Assembly: GCA_026008535.1 (NCBI GenBank) | Contig: BRKX01000004.1 | Span: 28,400,501-28,464,500 of the forward strand | Direction: 5' to 3' | Origin: Perilla frutescens | Lineage: Eukaryota > Streptophyta > Magnoliopsida > Lamiales > Lamiaceae | DNA length: 64,000 bases | Shown: positions 1-11,316 of the stretch, piece after piece | Numbering within the stretch: position 1 is the stretch's first letter | How the letters are laid out: the number at the start of each line of letters is the position of its first letter | Notes under the pieces: generated by a model | Told to the model about the DNA's origin: nothing | The model's database searches: none | Seen by the model: the letters and a program-made list of their open reading frames with translations, nothing else | Position numbers and translations under genes: made by a program

Positions 1-249
1 CCCCCTCTGATATCGACCTTACCATCTTCTTCGGGTGATTGGAAGCCCAGATTCATCTTTGCTCCAGTGCAGACTTCAGAAGGAGCGATCTTTCCTGCTG
101 AATTTCGTGAAGCCCGTGAGTCTTTTGCGCCAACTTCTTTACTTACTTTTTCAATTGTAAACTTTATAATCATTTGTTTTGTGCAGGTTTTCCTCTACGA
201 GGTGAGCTTGCTGGGGACGAGGTATTTCACGATCTAAATTTACTATTTA
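1..249 (+). CDS. Partial ORF fragment with a possible 71-bp intron, unrecognised
   Basis: An open frame runs from base 1 for 38 codons and contains the stretch DWKPRFIF. It meets a good splice donor (agccc|gtgagt, intron from 116) and a pyrimidine-rich acceptor (tttgtgcag, ending 186). Splicing restores an open frame (FPLRGELAGDEVFHDLNLL) that reaches the edge of the Athila-like LTR near 250. The tryptophan-rich WKxRFIF style recalls gag-like or plant-mobile-domain ORFs of plant transposons, but I do not recognise the family. The 5' end lies outside the window. It could be the exon of a host gene or transposon cut by the LTR element. The splice signals are seen; the coding role is inferred. 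Confidence 0.3.
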
Positions 250-2153
250 TAATTCCGGTTTATGCTCAACAAGACAACTACTTAGGACCGCTCCCGTAAT
301 TGGACGGGGTCAATCATAGACATGATAAGCTTAACCCGAGTCGATCTCTCAAGGAAGACTTAGTAAGAAGAAATTGTCAATAGGCTATGCATGCATCACA
401 ATAGAACAACTAAAATAAACTCTAAACATTCTAAACATGAGGTTGATGATGATTTATGCTAAGAATTAAAATAGATAAATAAACAATATAATGCAAACAA
501 CACAAATTAAAATAAGATATGAGGAAATAAGATAGATTAAGGTATTAGGGTGTAGATTCTCTCAATGGTTTCCCACTATGCTTTGTTCAAGATGGTAATG
601 CTAATCTCACACATACAATAGACCCTCTCAATCAGTTTAACTTCAATTACTGTCACCGTCTATCCATTAAATCTCTTTTAGCTATATTATACAAGTAAGA
701 TTAACATATTAGGCTTAGGAACCCCATCCACCTAACGTCGAAGGAACCAAATTCAGAATTTAGAATCACAATCAAGTTTCCTCTAAATCCTTGCAATGCT
801 CAAGTAGTGATCAAGTACTCTCACATAATCGGTACGATTCCCACAACAACAACCAACAAGAATAAACATAGATCAAAAACCAAATCGATCATCTACCCCC
901 TAATAGAGAGATTAGCCACTAAACATGCTCAAAACAACACAAATATCATAGAAGAAAGTCATGTCATAAATCAAATGTAAATAACACAAACTTCTACAAT
1001 ATTAGATATCCTTCAAGAGTTTGGGACAAACCCCGACAAAAACATCCAAGAAATACAAAGAAAATACAAGGAAAACCTCCTCACGAGCGTAGCTTCCGCG
1101 GATGGCTTGAGGTTGGCTTCTTATCGTCTCCTCTTCTTCATCCTTAGCTTGGTTCCCTATTTCTTCCTTTTCTCCTCTTCTCTTTTGCGATGGTGTTGAT
1201 GGTGAAAATGGTGAGAAAGTGGTGGTGATGGTGTAGAGAGAAAATGGAAGAGGTGTGTTGGAGAAGATGAAGTTTTGTGTGTATTGAGAAGTGTATCTGT
1301 GTGTTTGATCCCCAAAAATCTATATGAGATCTTGGAGAGGGAGAGAGAAACTAAAGAGAGAGAGAGAGAGAGAGAGAGTATGGTGAGAGGTATGGTGAAG
1401 AGAGAGAAAATGTGATGTGAGTTGATAGTAAGGGAACCATTAGTGCAAAATATTTTTGGGGGATTTTAGAAGCCAAAAGTCCAACTCTAGGAAAATTAGG
1501 AATGATAACCTATAATTCTAGCAATTAAAAAATGGCGCAAAAGAGTCCTTGATTTAATTTAAATAAAATCAGCTGGAGAGGAAATGTAGTGAAAAGGAGT
1601 GGGATTGCAACGAAAATGGGGAAAAACTGGACCCGAGAGGGAGAGGGGCACCCCGCGCGCCGGCGGAGTGCTAGTGCGCGGGTGGGCTATGCCAAAGAGA
1701 GGGGGAGCGCTGCGGCGGACCATAGCGCCAGCGGGCACTCCCAAGGCCGAGAGGCCTTGGGCGCCGTGGTGCCCCTATGCATGGCGGCAGCACTCCAGTG
1801 GGTCGTGGGGCGGGTCAGTCCGGGTCGTGGGGCGGGTCGGCCGGTCCGCGTCTTCTCACTTCGTGGTCCAATTCGAGTGCAATCTAGTGCAAATTCAAAT
1901 CCTTTCTTCATTAGTTTCTGATTTTTTTATTTTGCCAATCGAGTGCAATTTTTATCCTTTTCCACATGCCACCTAAATACCGTAAAATTCCTGTTTTTGT
2001 GATCAAAAGCTCAAATTTTGCAATACTTGGCGTAATCCACCATTAGAGCAATAAACACATAAAATCAACACATAACGATATAAAAATCAACGCGATAAAT
2101 TATTAAACATAACAAAATTATTATAATAAAACGGTACAAATAGACACTAAACA
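250..2153 (-). repeat. 3' LTR of the Athila-like element
   Basis: On the minus strand the LTR starts with TGTTTAGTG (2153-2145), directly after a G-rich polypurine tract. It ends near 250, where similarity to the homologous LTR ends at 43045 and 49814 stops. Shared landmarks include the 'tagattctctc...caatagacc...attatac' block at 545-720, also present at 43340-43475 and 50105-50250. The left boundary is uncertain by about 10 bases. The LTR has a GC-rich stretch at 1640-1860 whose short ORFs are not convincing genes. Confidence 0.65.
1354..1378. repeat. (GA)n microsatellite in the Athila LTR
   Basis: About 12 uninterrupted GA units lie within a purine-rich stretch (1330-1410) of the Athila-like LTR. 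Confidence 0.9.
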
Positions 2154-3036
2154 ACTCCCCCACACTTCACTTTTTGCTTGTCCTCAAGCAAACAAGAAAT
2201 TAAAAACATGAATCAAGAAGGAAGAACTTGCAAAGCAATCATATATTTTGATCAAGTCGCATGGTTCCCATAAAAGCATTAATCATCCAAGAAAATGAGC
2301 ACAAATCCAAACAAGTGAGATGCCCGTCCTTTCAAGATTAAGATGATCTTGTTAGACTTCATTCTTTCCAATTATCTCCCCATGAATCACTTCCAAAATT
2401 TATTTACAAGAAAGCAAAATATTTTCAACAAAATAAGGGATTGCAATCTTAGGACAAGGTTCACTAGGTTTAATCATCGAAATTAATCGAGCTTCCTAAT
2501 GTGTTTTCCCATACTCATCATGCAAAATACGAGGAGCATTTCCACACATGAGAGGAGTAGAATCCGGAATGCAATTCCGATTATTTATACAAATTTTTAG
2601 GGTGTGGATCAACATTCACAAGGTGAAAACCATAGGGAGGAAATCCCTAGTGTCCTTGTGTGGTTTCCCATACTCGTAGTTGAATAAATCAACTAGAGGA
2701 GTAGAGATCCTTATTGCCCCTTTTTCTTTTCTTTTCTGTTTTTTTTATCATATATATACAAATAAATATACATGAGGAAAGAAGATATGGGGATAATTAT
2801 CAAGAACAAGGCTAACAATACTTCCTAATCCTTCGAGGCCAAGACTCTCAACAAAATTTATCAATTATGAACACCTTCAAAGACAATTCATGCTTACAAG
2901 TGAAACCACGATAACATTTCATTTTTCATGATTGATTCGAAAATAATTCCTTGAAGATTCATATTCCAATTTTCAATTTTTGACAATTGGACAAAATATC
3001 ATGCTAAGCAAGGGGATAACAAAATACACAACATAA
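2154..3036 (-). other. Polypurine tract and 3' noncoding region of the Athila-like element
   Basis: On the minus strand a run reading GTGTGGGGGAGT (about 2165-2154) precedes the LTR and follows the motif TTGAGGACAAGCAAAAAG, typical just before the 3' LTR of Athila-type elements. The rest is AT-rich DNA without a coding frame. It is clearly homologous to 48290-48900 inside the second Athila-related element (shared 'tttcccatactcatcatgca' landmarks). Confidence 0.65.
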
Positions 3037-3584
3037 TCAAGACGATAAAATGAACATAATACAATCAAAACAAATGTAACATAATGGAAAGGAAGAGGCA
3101 AGAGTCCATACATTCCAGCTCGCTTGCAGTGCTCGAATGTCCTCCTCATGTCTGTCAAAGTGGGTGTTGATGTCCCGAACATCTTGGTGGACATCCCCTA
3201 TCCTCTCATTTATTGTTGCAAATGAGGTATCCCAACGTTGTTGCTGCTGCATCATGCGGGCATTATGCTCTTGCCAATAGGTCTTCATGGAATCCCTGAA
3301 TGTGCCCATGGAGTTGGCAATGGATTGCTAGAATTGATCTAGTTGAGTGTCCATGTATCCTTGAAACGAGCCTCGGTCATTGACAGGCATGTGGTACCCT
3401 TGATGGCCTACATGTCCTCCTTGTTGCCCTCCGGCTTCATGTGCTTCCTCATGGCCTACTTCATTGGGCTCTTATGGTGCCGACGAGGACCTTCCAATGA
3501 GCTCCATGGTGTTGCTTTGGATCCTATTTAAGGTACCAATGCAAGTCATCTTGGCATGAGGGCGCACCTCTCTTTCATTGTAGA
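3037..3584 (-). pseudogene. Broken C-terminal extension of the Athila env-position ORF
   Basis: A 90-residue frame at 3309-3037 (MGTFRDSMKTYWQEHNARMM, then several Q residues and an acidic heptad-like stretch) looks like the C-terminal, coiled-coil-like part of the ORF that ends at 3585. The bases between (3584-3310) still read as similar low-complexity protein but contain several stops. The upstream ORF has therefore probably lost its C-terminus by mutation. Confidence 0.45.
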
Positions 3585-4496
3585 TCACTTTGGCTCGTTT
3601 GAGCTCACCTTTGTCGATCGTGTAGGTGTCAAGCCTCCTGTAGCCACTGGGACCGGGGCATCCTCATTAAGCGCTCCAATTTTGACACAAAGGGCGGAGA
3701 TGAATGCACAGAAGGAGGGGTGCTGCATTTTTCGCTTGTTTGCTTCATTGATAGCACTCCAAATGAAGGTAGACGGGCAAACCTTCCTACCTTTCTTTGC
3801 ACACCAAAGGAGAAATACCTCCATCGAGTTTACCTTGTTTACTTGCTCCTTATCCGAAATGTTGTATGCCAAGAACTTGTGAAAAATTGACAAGGCAGGG
3901 TCCTCAATATATTTGCTTGGGATTCCCTTCGTAATCCAATTCCAGAACCCCGAAATTTCATGCCATGCATCCGCAATATTAAAATCGGACGGCATGCTTT
4001 TGATCCCCACAGTTGGAAAATCAAAGAAATCCCTCAATTCAGCCAAGGTGATCTCATATCTTTCCCCGAACATCCGAAAAGCACATTTCTTCCCCTCATC
4101 CTCATTATGTTCAAAAGACACCAAGAACTCAAGCACAACATTATCATAAGCATAATATTGCATTCTAGTAAAGGTTTCCAAATTCAACACCTTAAGGTAC
4201 TCCATTATTTGTTCTTCCATATTCAAATCCGTCATCAACTTCCAATCAATAATGCGAGGACAAGAAATATCAAGGTTACGGAGTGTGAGGTAACGATTAC
4301 CTTCTTTGGGTGTGGCGATGGGGAATGGAGCTCCAAATTGTTGGGAGAGGTCCGATACCATTCTCGTGGAGCTCGTGGTTTCCTTTCCTTTGCCCTTGTC
4401 CGTACTTTTCTCATTGTTGGTGTTCTTGCTCGTGTCCTTGCTTTTGTCCTTTCCTTTTCCGCCAAGAATTTCGGGCAACTTCATCTTTGGAGCCAT
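3585..4496 (-). CDS. ATHILA ORF-1-like protein (env-position ORF), 303 aa
   Basis: The start was chosen at the internal methionine of MAPKMKLPEILGGKGK. The 32 codons upstream read as low-complexity leucine-rich sequence, probably leader. The N-terminus is a Lys/Asp/Thr-rich linker of about 50 residues. A globular region of about 200 residues follows, with 'RYLTLRNLDISCPRI', 'RMFGERYEITLAELRDFF' and 'STFIWSAINEANKRKM'. This is the style of the 'Arabidopsis retrotransposon ORF-1' (ATHILA) family, which lies between pol and the 3' LTR. The function of that family is unknown; an envelope role has been proposed, but no transmembrane segment is visible here. The position relative to pol and the LTR fits. 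The C-terminus seems truncated (see 3037-3584). Confidence 0.65.
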   Translation of the reverse strand: MAPKMKLPEILGGKGKDKSKDTSKNTNNEKSTDKGKGKETTSSTRMVSDLSQQFGAPFPIATPKEGNRYLTLRNLDISCPRIIDWKLMTDLNMEEQIMEYLKVLNLETFTRMQYYAYDNVVLEFLVSFEHNEDEGKKCAFRMFGERYEITLAELRDFFDFPTVGIKSMPSDFNIADAWHEISGFWNWITKGIPSKYIEDPALSIFHKFLAYNISDKEQVNKVNSMEVFLLWCAKKGRKVCPSTFIWSAINEANKRKMQHPSFCAFISALCVKIGALNEDAPVPVATGGLTPTRSTKVSSNEPK

Positions 4497-4737
4497 CGTC
4501 AAGAATTTGTAAATTTGCAGCAACAAAGAAGGGAGCTTGTGGGTGAGACTTGGCAGCAAAAAGAGGAGAGAGAGGCATTGGGGAGGTGGCACGGCGGCGG
4601 CGTGAAGAGCGAGGCGGCGGTGGGAGGCTAGCGCGGCGCTGCTGGGGCTGGGCGCGGCGGCGGCGCTAGGATGGGGGGAAGGAGTTTGGGAAAATTTTAC
4701 TTGGGTGAATTTGCTGTGGAATTAATCAGATTTGGGG
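4497..4737 (-). other. Leader upstream of the Athila env-position ORF
   Basis: This is GC-rich, purine/pyrimidine-skewed noncoding DNA. It ends abruptly at 4738, where the truncated LTR of copia copy 1 begins. The Athila integrase core that should lie here is missing, so 4737/4738 is a deletion junction. Confidence 0.5.
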
Positions 4738-4912
4738 GTGTAAGTAGATTCGTTTCTATGTCTTCCGCTTTATTAGATTCGAATCTGCTTTGCATGCTTT
4801 TTGTATAGACTGTGATAAACATGCATGTTACATAAAATTATGATTTGCATGAACACGGATTAATGAACATCCAAATGATCCTGCGGTGGTTTAATTCGAA
4901 AAAACCCTAACA
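4738..4912 (+). repeat. Truncated 5' LTR of copia copy 1
   Basis: Only the last 175 bases of the LTR remain. They are nearly identical to 12580-12754 and end in ...CCCTAACA. Against the 1438-bp 3' LTR, about 1263 bases are missing at the 5' side. Confidence 0.9.
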
Positions 4913-4914
4913 AC

Positions 4915-4926
4915 TGGTATCAGAGC
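4915..4926 (+). other. Primer-binding site, initiator-tRNA-Met type
   Basis: TGGTATCAGAGC lies two bases after the LTR end. It is the standard plant copia site complementary to the 3' end of initiator methionine tRNA. The same site follows the LTR of copy 2 (16821-16832). Confidence 0.9.
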
Positions 4927-7392
4927 GGATTTTGGCACTGTTCTAGAATTAATCCGAGCATAAATTCGAATTGCATAATTAAATTTGATGATGAATTTAT
5001 GGTGTTTAAATTTTCAGATTTAATTGGTTATGTATTTTGATTTTATGGTATTCAAAACTTGGAAGAATTTTTGATGTAGAATTCGAAAATTCTAGTTTTG
5101 AGTGGTTAAAAATTTTCGATGATTATGGATATAGATTTGGAATGATATTTGATGTTCTTCAAATTTCCAGATTTATTTTTCATAATTTTCGAAAATTTAG
5201 TTGTCAAAATTTTCAAATTTTGATGTTCTAAAATTCCCTAATTTGTTATCTAAATTTTCGAACACTATAATTAAATTTGGATGGATTTTTGATCAACATC
5301 AAAATTTCCAGATTTAATTTGGATAGGGTTTGAAATTTTAGTTGATTAGAATTAGGATATGTAATTTTTGGTGTATATCAAAAGTTACTTAATTCTAATC
5401 TAGATAGGTTTGAAAATAAATTTTAAATTTGGAATAATTTGACGTGGATCAAATTTCCAGATTTATTATTTGTGTAATTTTCGAAACCTATATTATTTTA
5501 TTTGGAATAGTTTTTTGATTAATGTCAAAATTTCCAAATATGTTATTTTATGTAATTTTCGATTTTATTAAGTTAATTTGGAGGAAATTTTAATGAAAAT
5601 TAAAATTCCAGATTTATTTAATAAGGGTTTTCGAAAATTATAGGTATTGGATTAAGATTTGATATTATTTGATGTATATCTTAATTTACCTAATTTTAAT
5701 CTAGATAGATTTGAAAATAGAATTTTAAATTTGGAAGAATTTGAAGTGGATCAAATTTCCAGATTTATTATTTGGATATTTTCGAAAATCTATGTAATTA
5801 AAATTGGATAAGGTGATTTTGGATATATACAAATAATTATCAAAATCCAATTGTGATAAGAATTTAATTTTGGATAGGTTTTGGAAGATTTTGGATTGGA
5901 ATCAAATCTCCAAACTTTATCCTTGAAGATTTAGATTCTTATGGATAATATTTGGATTAGATTTTTGATTTATATCAATATATCCAATTATTATTTAATT
6001 AGGGTGGTTAGAAAATATTAAATAAATTTGGTGGATAATTATTAATAATTTCCAGATTTATTTTGATGATATTTTCGAAATATGCAAGATTTAAATTGGT
6101 GGATAATTATTTTAATTTCCAATTTTTATCTTGTGGATAATATCGAATTAATTAATTTAATTAATTGCAAAATTCGATTATTATTTAATATTCATGCATA
6201 GATATCATATGTTATTTTATGTGGATCATATAATACATGATTGTTAGTTTTGTAGACTGTGTTTGTTTGCAGGTTTACCAACTATCCTGGCTCCTTTATT
6301 TTATGTGATGTATGTTTATGTTGAATGGATGTTGGTCGTATGCCGGTTTGGCTACGTGATTTTAATCCATGAGAAAATCCATGGATTAGGTCTAGGTTTT
6401 ATTTTACGTTGTTTTAATGTAATAGATATAAAGCCGTTAGACGAGTTTTTGAGTTGTAATTTTTATTCTAGCAATATTAGATTTTTCCTTTTGGAATAGA
6501 TAGTCTGTATTGAATAAAGATCGGAGATCAACTTAAAAGAAGGAAAGTGGTTCAGCACCAAAAAGGAAGGTTCACCGGTTCACGTCCCGAAACCCTAAAT
6601 GGAGCTAAGATTTTCGGCGAAGCGCGGTGAAGGGGCGGCGTTTCCAAGCCCTATTTCCGAAGCTAACTTTCCAGTTTATCTCATCAATCAACATGAGATA
6701 TAAGCCATGATAGTTGGAATATTACTATTGCTTATTATGTTGAAGCATGCAATGGATGTTTATCATTTTATGTGATGTTTGCATGTTCGATAATGGGATA
6801 AAATGAAACCTCAAACATAAATAACTAAGTGGGAGAGATTCATACCAAAGTATGTAGAAATCTCATTCGGTCTCTATTAAAATCTGATTTAATTGAGAAG
6901 TGATGGGCATGCGCGTTGACATCGGTCTTCCTCCATATCGGATGTGTCATATCACAGATTTCTCTAGAAATTAAATCTCCTAAAAGGATAGCTGTAGAAC
7001 ACTATTAGGACTAACTGACTCCTCCATGTGGAGCGGTTAAATTCGAGTAGTGATCTTGGTGTGAAGATAATGGTGTGCACACTTAGATGTAATTTATTGA
7101 TAAACGTCCACACGATCGTGGCTTATCAGTTAGACGATTACATGACCGTGTTTATTATCCGGCTATTAATTTGCTTGTTGTAAGGAAATTCAACTGGAGG
7201 CAAATTAAAGGTTTAACCTATTTAAGAATGGATTTTATAAACGTCCACACTATCGTGGCTTATGAAAGACATTTTTAAAGTGTCGGTGGAAAAGTATATA
7301 ATTTTTATGAGGCTTTCGATTATATACTGTTTATCCTAAAACGTGTTATGTGACTGTACTGCATGTTTAATTTCAGTTATTTCATATCATCT
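4927..7392 (+). other. AT-rich leader of copia copy 1
   Basis: About 2.4 kb of noncoding DNA lies between PBS and gag. It is built of degenerate repeats of a unit containing 'atcaaaatttccagattta' spaced every 100-170 bases. It is collinear with 16819-19196 in copy 2 and 61478-63021 in another copy. No ORF of note. A conserved stretch at 6840-7330 carries a repeated 'aaacgtccacac-atcgtggctta' motif (about 7083-7110 and 7240-7264). The gag start follows a possible splice acceptor (tttcag). Confidence 0.7.
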
Positions 7393-10300
7393 ATGGCACT
7401 ATCCAATCTGTCCTCAATCCTCAAAGAAAACAAACTTGTCGGTGAAAACTACAATGACTGGATTCGTAACCTTAACTTAGTTCTTGTTGCTGAGGGACAC
7501 AAGTTTGTACTTGAAGAGGTTTGTCCTCAGACGCCAGACGAGGATTCTGACGAAGCCCAAAAGGTTGCATATGATAAGTGGGTTAGGTCTAATGAGATAG
7601 CGCGCTGTTATATCTTGGCATCTATGCCAAGTGTGTTGCAACATCAGCATGAGCCTATGAAAACCGCTTATGATATCATGTACAACCTTAGGCAGCTATT
7701 CGGTCATCAGAACCGCTCGGCACGCCATTTGGCAATGAAGAAACTAATGGATGCGAGAATGTCTGACTCCACACATGTTAGGGATCACATTCTCAAGATG
7801 ATGGGGCATTTATCTGAGATCGAGACCTTGGGTGGAGAGCTAGATGGCGATTCTTAAATCGACATTGTTCTTCATAGCTTGTCTTCGAAGTTTGAGCGGT
7901 TCAGGCTGAATTTTAACATGATTAAAAGGGATGTCAGCCTGACTGAACTGCTCATAGATCTTCAGGCGGCTGAATTGCTCCAAAAGAGCAATCCTGAGGC
8001 CCACATAGCTGAAAAAGGAGCGTCTTCTTCTGGTGGAAAAAGGAAGAAGAGAAACGCACCTAAGAAGGCTGCAGATGAGGCGCCTAAGGTGAAGAAGCCA
8101 AAGGCAAAGATTCCTCCCGAGGAATTCAAGTCGAAGACTAAGTGCTTCAAGTGCGGCCAACCAGGTCACTGGAAGGCGGCGTGTCCTAACAAGAAGAAGA
8201 AGAGAGGTACATCTCACACTCTGATTGTGGAAACATGTTTAGCAACTTGTTCTACCCAGTCATGGGTAGTAGATACTGGAGCTACTGATCATGTTTGCAT
8301 GTCTTTACAGGGGTTCCTGGTAAAAAGACAGCTGAGTGAGGACGAGATCACCGTCTACATGGGCAATGCTACGAGTGTGGCGGCTGTTGCAGTGGGAGAC
8401 GTTGTTTTACCTTTCAGTAGTGATAGAACTTTGGTTTTGAAAGATTGTCTTTATGTGCCTGGTTTTAGGCGAAACTTGATTTCAGTTTCTAAATTGATTA
8501 TGGATGGATATTCTGTTTCTTTTGATAACAAAGTAGTTATCTTTAGTGGTAAAGATTTTATCTGTTCTGGCACATTGGATGGACACTTATACTTTCTTAA
8601 ACCAACTGAAAACACTACGCAAAGACAACTGTTGAATACATCGATCATAAACCCTAACAAAAGAAAAGAACCTTCGGAATTGAATCAAACCTATCTTTGG
8701 CATCTAAGGCTAGGTCATATTAACCTTAAGAGGATACAAAGGCTTATAAATGATGGACCATTGTCTTCTATGGTACTGGAATCATTTCCTTTGTGTGAAT
8801 CCTGTTTGGAAGGTAAAATGACCAAGCGTCATTTCCAGTCAAAAGGAAATAGATCCGAAGGGCTATTAGATTTGATTCACTCTGACCTATGCGGCCCTAT
8901 GTCAGTCCAAGCTCGAGGAGGGTTCAAGTATTTCATCACTCTCATTGATGATTACTCTAGATACGGTTATATCTACCTGTTACGTAGCAAGTCTGAATGC
9001 TTTGAGAAATTCAAAGAGTTTAAGGCGGAAGCGGAGAAACGAACAAGCAGAAGTATTAAGTTAATATGTTCTGATTGTGGTGGTGAGTACCTCTTAAGCG
9101 AATTTAGGGATTACATGGCAGAGAGTCGGATTACATCCCAGTTGACTGCGCCTGGAACTCCACAACAGAATTGCGTGGCGGAAAGAAGGAATCGTACATT
9201 GTTAGAGATGGTTAGATCGATGATAAGTTATTCTGAGTTGCCTATTTCGTTCTGGGGATATGCCCTGGAAACAGCAGCCTATATTCTTAACTTGGTTCCA
9301 TCGAAATCAGTTCCTGCTACACCTACAGAACTATGGACTGGACGAAAGCCCAGTTTGAACCATATTCGGATTTGGGGTAGCCTAGCACACGTGTTGGACA
9401 AGGAACCTGATAAGCTGGCTCCTCGTACTGATGTAAGGCTATTCATTGGATATCCTAGAAGAACTAAAGGTGGTTTGTTTTATAGTCCTAAGGATCAGAA
9501 GATCATTGTTAGCACCAATGCTCGATTCTTAGAGGAAGACTATGTCATAAACCATAAACCAAGGAGTCACATCATCCTTGAGGAGTTAAGGGGAGGATCG
9601 AATCCTACACCGGTTGTACAAGAAGAGAAACCACCAAACACTGCACAACGTGTCACAGAAGTACAGGAACTGCCTCATCGCAGTGGGAGGGTTGTACGCC
9701 AACCTGATAGATTCATTAGTTTGGGAGAGGCTTTAGATTTCCCAGAGGGTCTCAATGAATTGGATCCCAGGACCTATGACGAGGCAATTCGAGATAAAGA
9801 TGCAGATTCTTGGAAAACTGCAATGGAGTCTGAGATTGGATCTATGGATCACTATCAAGTCTGGGAACTTGTAGAACCACTAGATGGGGTAAAACCCATT
9901 GGCTGTAAGTGGGTCTACAAGTGCAAGAGAGGATCTGATGGGAAGGTTGAAACCTTCAAAGCTAGATTGGTGGCAAAAGGGTATACTCAGAAAGAAGGGA
10001 TCGATTATGAGGAAACCTTTTCGCTGGTAGCCATGCTTAAGTCAATCCGGATTCTCTTGTCTATTACCCCTCATTTGGATTATGAGATCTGGCAGATGGA
10101 TGTTAAGACGGCTTTCCTAAACGGAAGTCTTGAGGAAAACATTCACATGAAACAACCAGAGGTTATCCAGTCATATGGATTCGTGCAAAGTCCGGATGAG
10201 AGCTGTGTGTACAAGAAATGTAACGGAAACGTGGTGGCATTCCTCGTACTTTATGTTGATGACATCTTGCTTATTGGAAACAGTAAGAAGGCGTTGTCAA

Positions 10301-11240
10301 ACATTAGGGTGTGGTTGTCCGAGCAGTTCGATATGAAGGATCTGGGTGAAGCCGGACATGTCCTTGGCATCAAGATCATTTGTGATCGCCAGAAAAGGAT
10401 GTTATGTCTGTCCCAGGCAACTTATATCGATACAGTGCTAACTGGATTTGGCATGCAAGATTCCAAGAAAGGTTTTATACCTTACAGGCATGGAATTCAT
10501 CTATCCAAGGAAATGTGTCCCCAAACACAATCTGAGATAGAGGAAATGAAGAAAGTACCATATGCTTCGGCTGTGGGAAGTTTAATGTATGCTATGCTAT
10601 ACACTAGGCATGATATATGCTATGCCGTTGGCATGGTAAGCAGATATCAGTCTAACCCTGGACAAGGTCACTGGACTGCGGTCAAAAACATTCTCAAGTA
10701 CCTTAAACGGACTCGAGACTACATGTTGGTTTTCCGCTCTGATAGTCTAGTACCTTTGGGTTACACGGACTCAGATTTTCAATCCGACAAAGATCAGAGT
10801 AAGTCTACCTCGGGCTATGTGTTTACACTAGGAGGTGGAGCCATCGCATGGAGGAGCATTAAGCAGAAATGCATTGCGGATTCCACCATGGAAGCTGAGT
10901 ATGTAGCTGCCTCTGAGGCTGCAAAAGAGGCTGTTTGGCTCCGCGGTTCCTAGTGGGCTTGGGCGTGGTTTCTGATTTGCCTAAGACTATCACGATATAC
11001 TGTGATAACTCTGGTGCAGTGGCAAATTTGAAGGAACCCAGAGCTCACAAGCCAAGTAAACACATAGAGAGAAAGTACCATCTTATACGAGAAATCGTTA
11101 AGAGAGGAGACGTGGCAGTGGTCAAGATTGCATCGGAGGACAACCTGGCTGATCCATTCACGAAGAGCCTGGCGGCTAAGACCTTTGATGGTCACGTGGA
11201 GAAAATGGGAGTGAGATGCAGACCTAGGGATGCAGTTTGA
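7393..11240 (+). pseudogene. Copia gag-pol polyprotein, copy 1 (three lesions)
   Basis: The start is the ATG of MALSNLSSILKENKLVGENY, which opens a UBN2-type gag. Frame-consistent domains follow: gag to about 8110, CCHC knuckle CFKCGQPGHWKAAC, protease WVVDTGATDHVC, GAG-pre-integrase (about 8690-8830), integrase with its D and E residues in HSDLCGP, SDCGGEY and CVAERRN, RT with YVDDILLIG, and RNase H with DSDFQSDKDQSKSTSGY and IYCDNSGA. Lesions: CAA-to-TAA at 7855-7857 (CAA kept in copy 2); loss of 34 codons after MKQPE near 10160, removing the conserved YGLKQAxR segment; and a one-base loss in a G run near 10944, so RNase H finishes in another frame to 11240. It cannot make a working polymerase. 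Confidence 0.9.
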
Positions 11241-11316
11241 TTTGATAGTTTTGATTGGAGAGTTAGCTAGTTATTTATTATGCTTGAAAGACATGCTTCA
11301 AGTATAAGTGGGAGAT

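Noticed and set aside
1589..1976. Overlapping ORFs of 110 and 125 residues on the plus strand and others on the minus strand
   Set aside because: They lie in the GC-rich part of an LTR, all frames are open for similar lengths, and no domain is visible.
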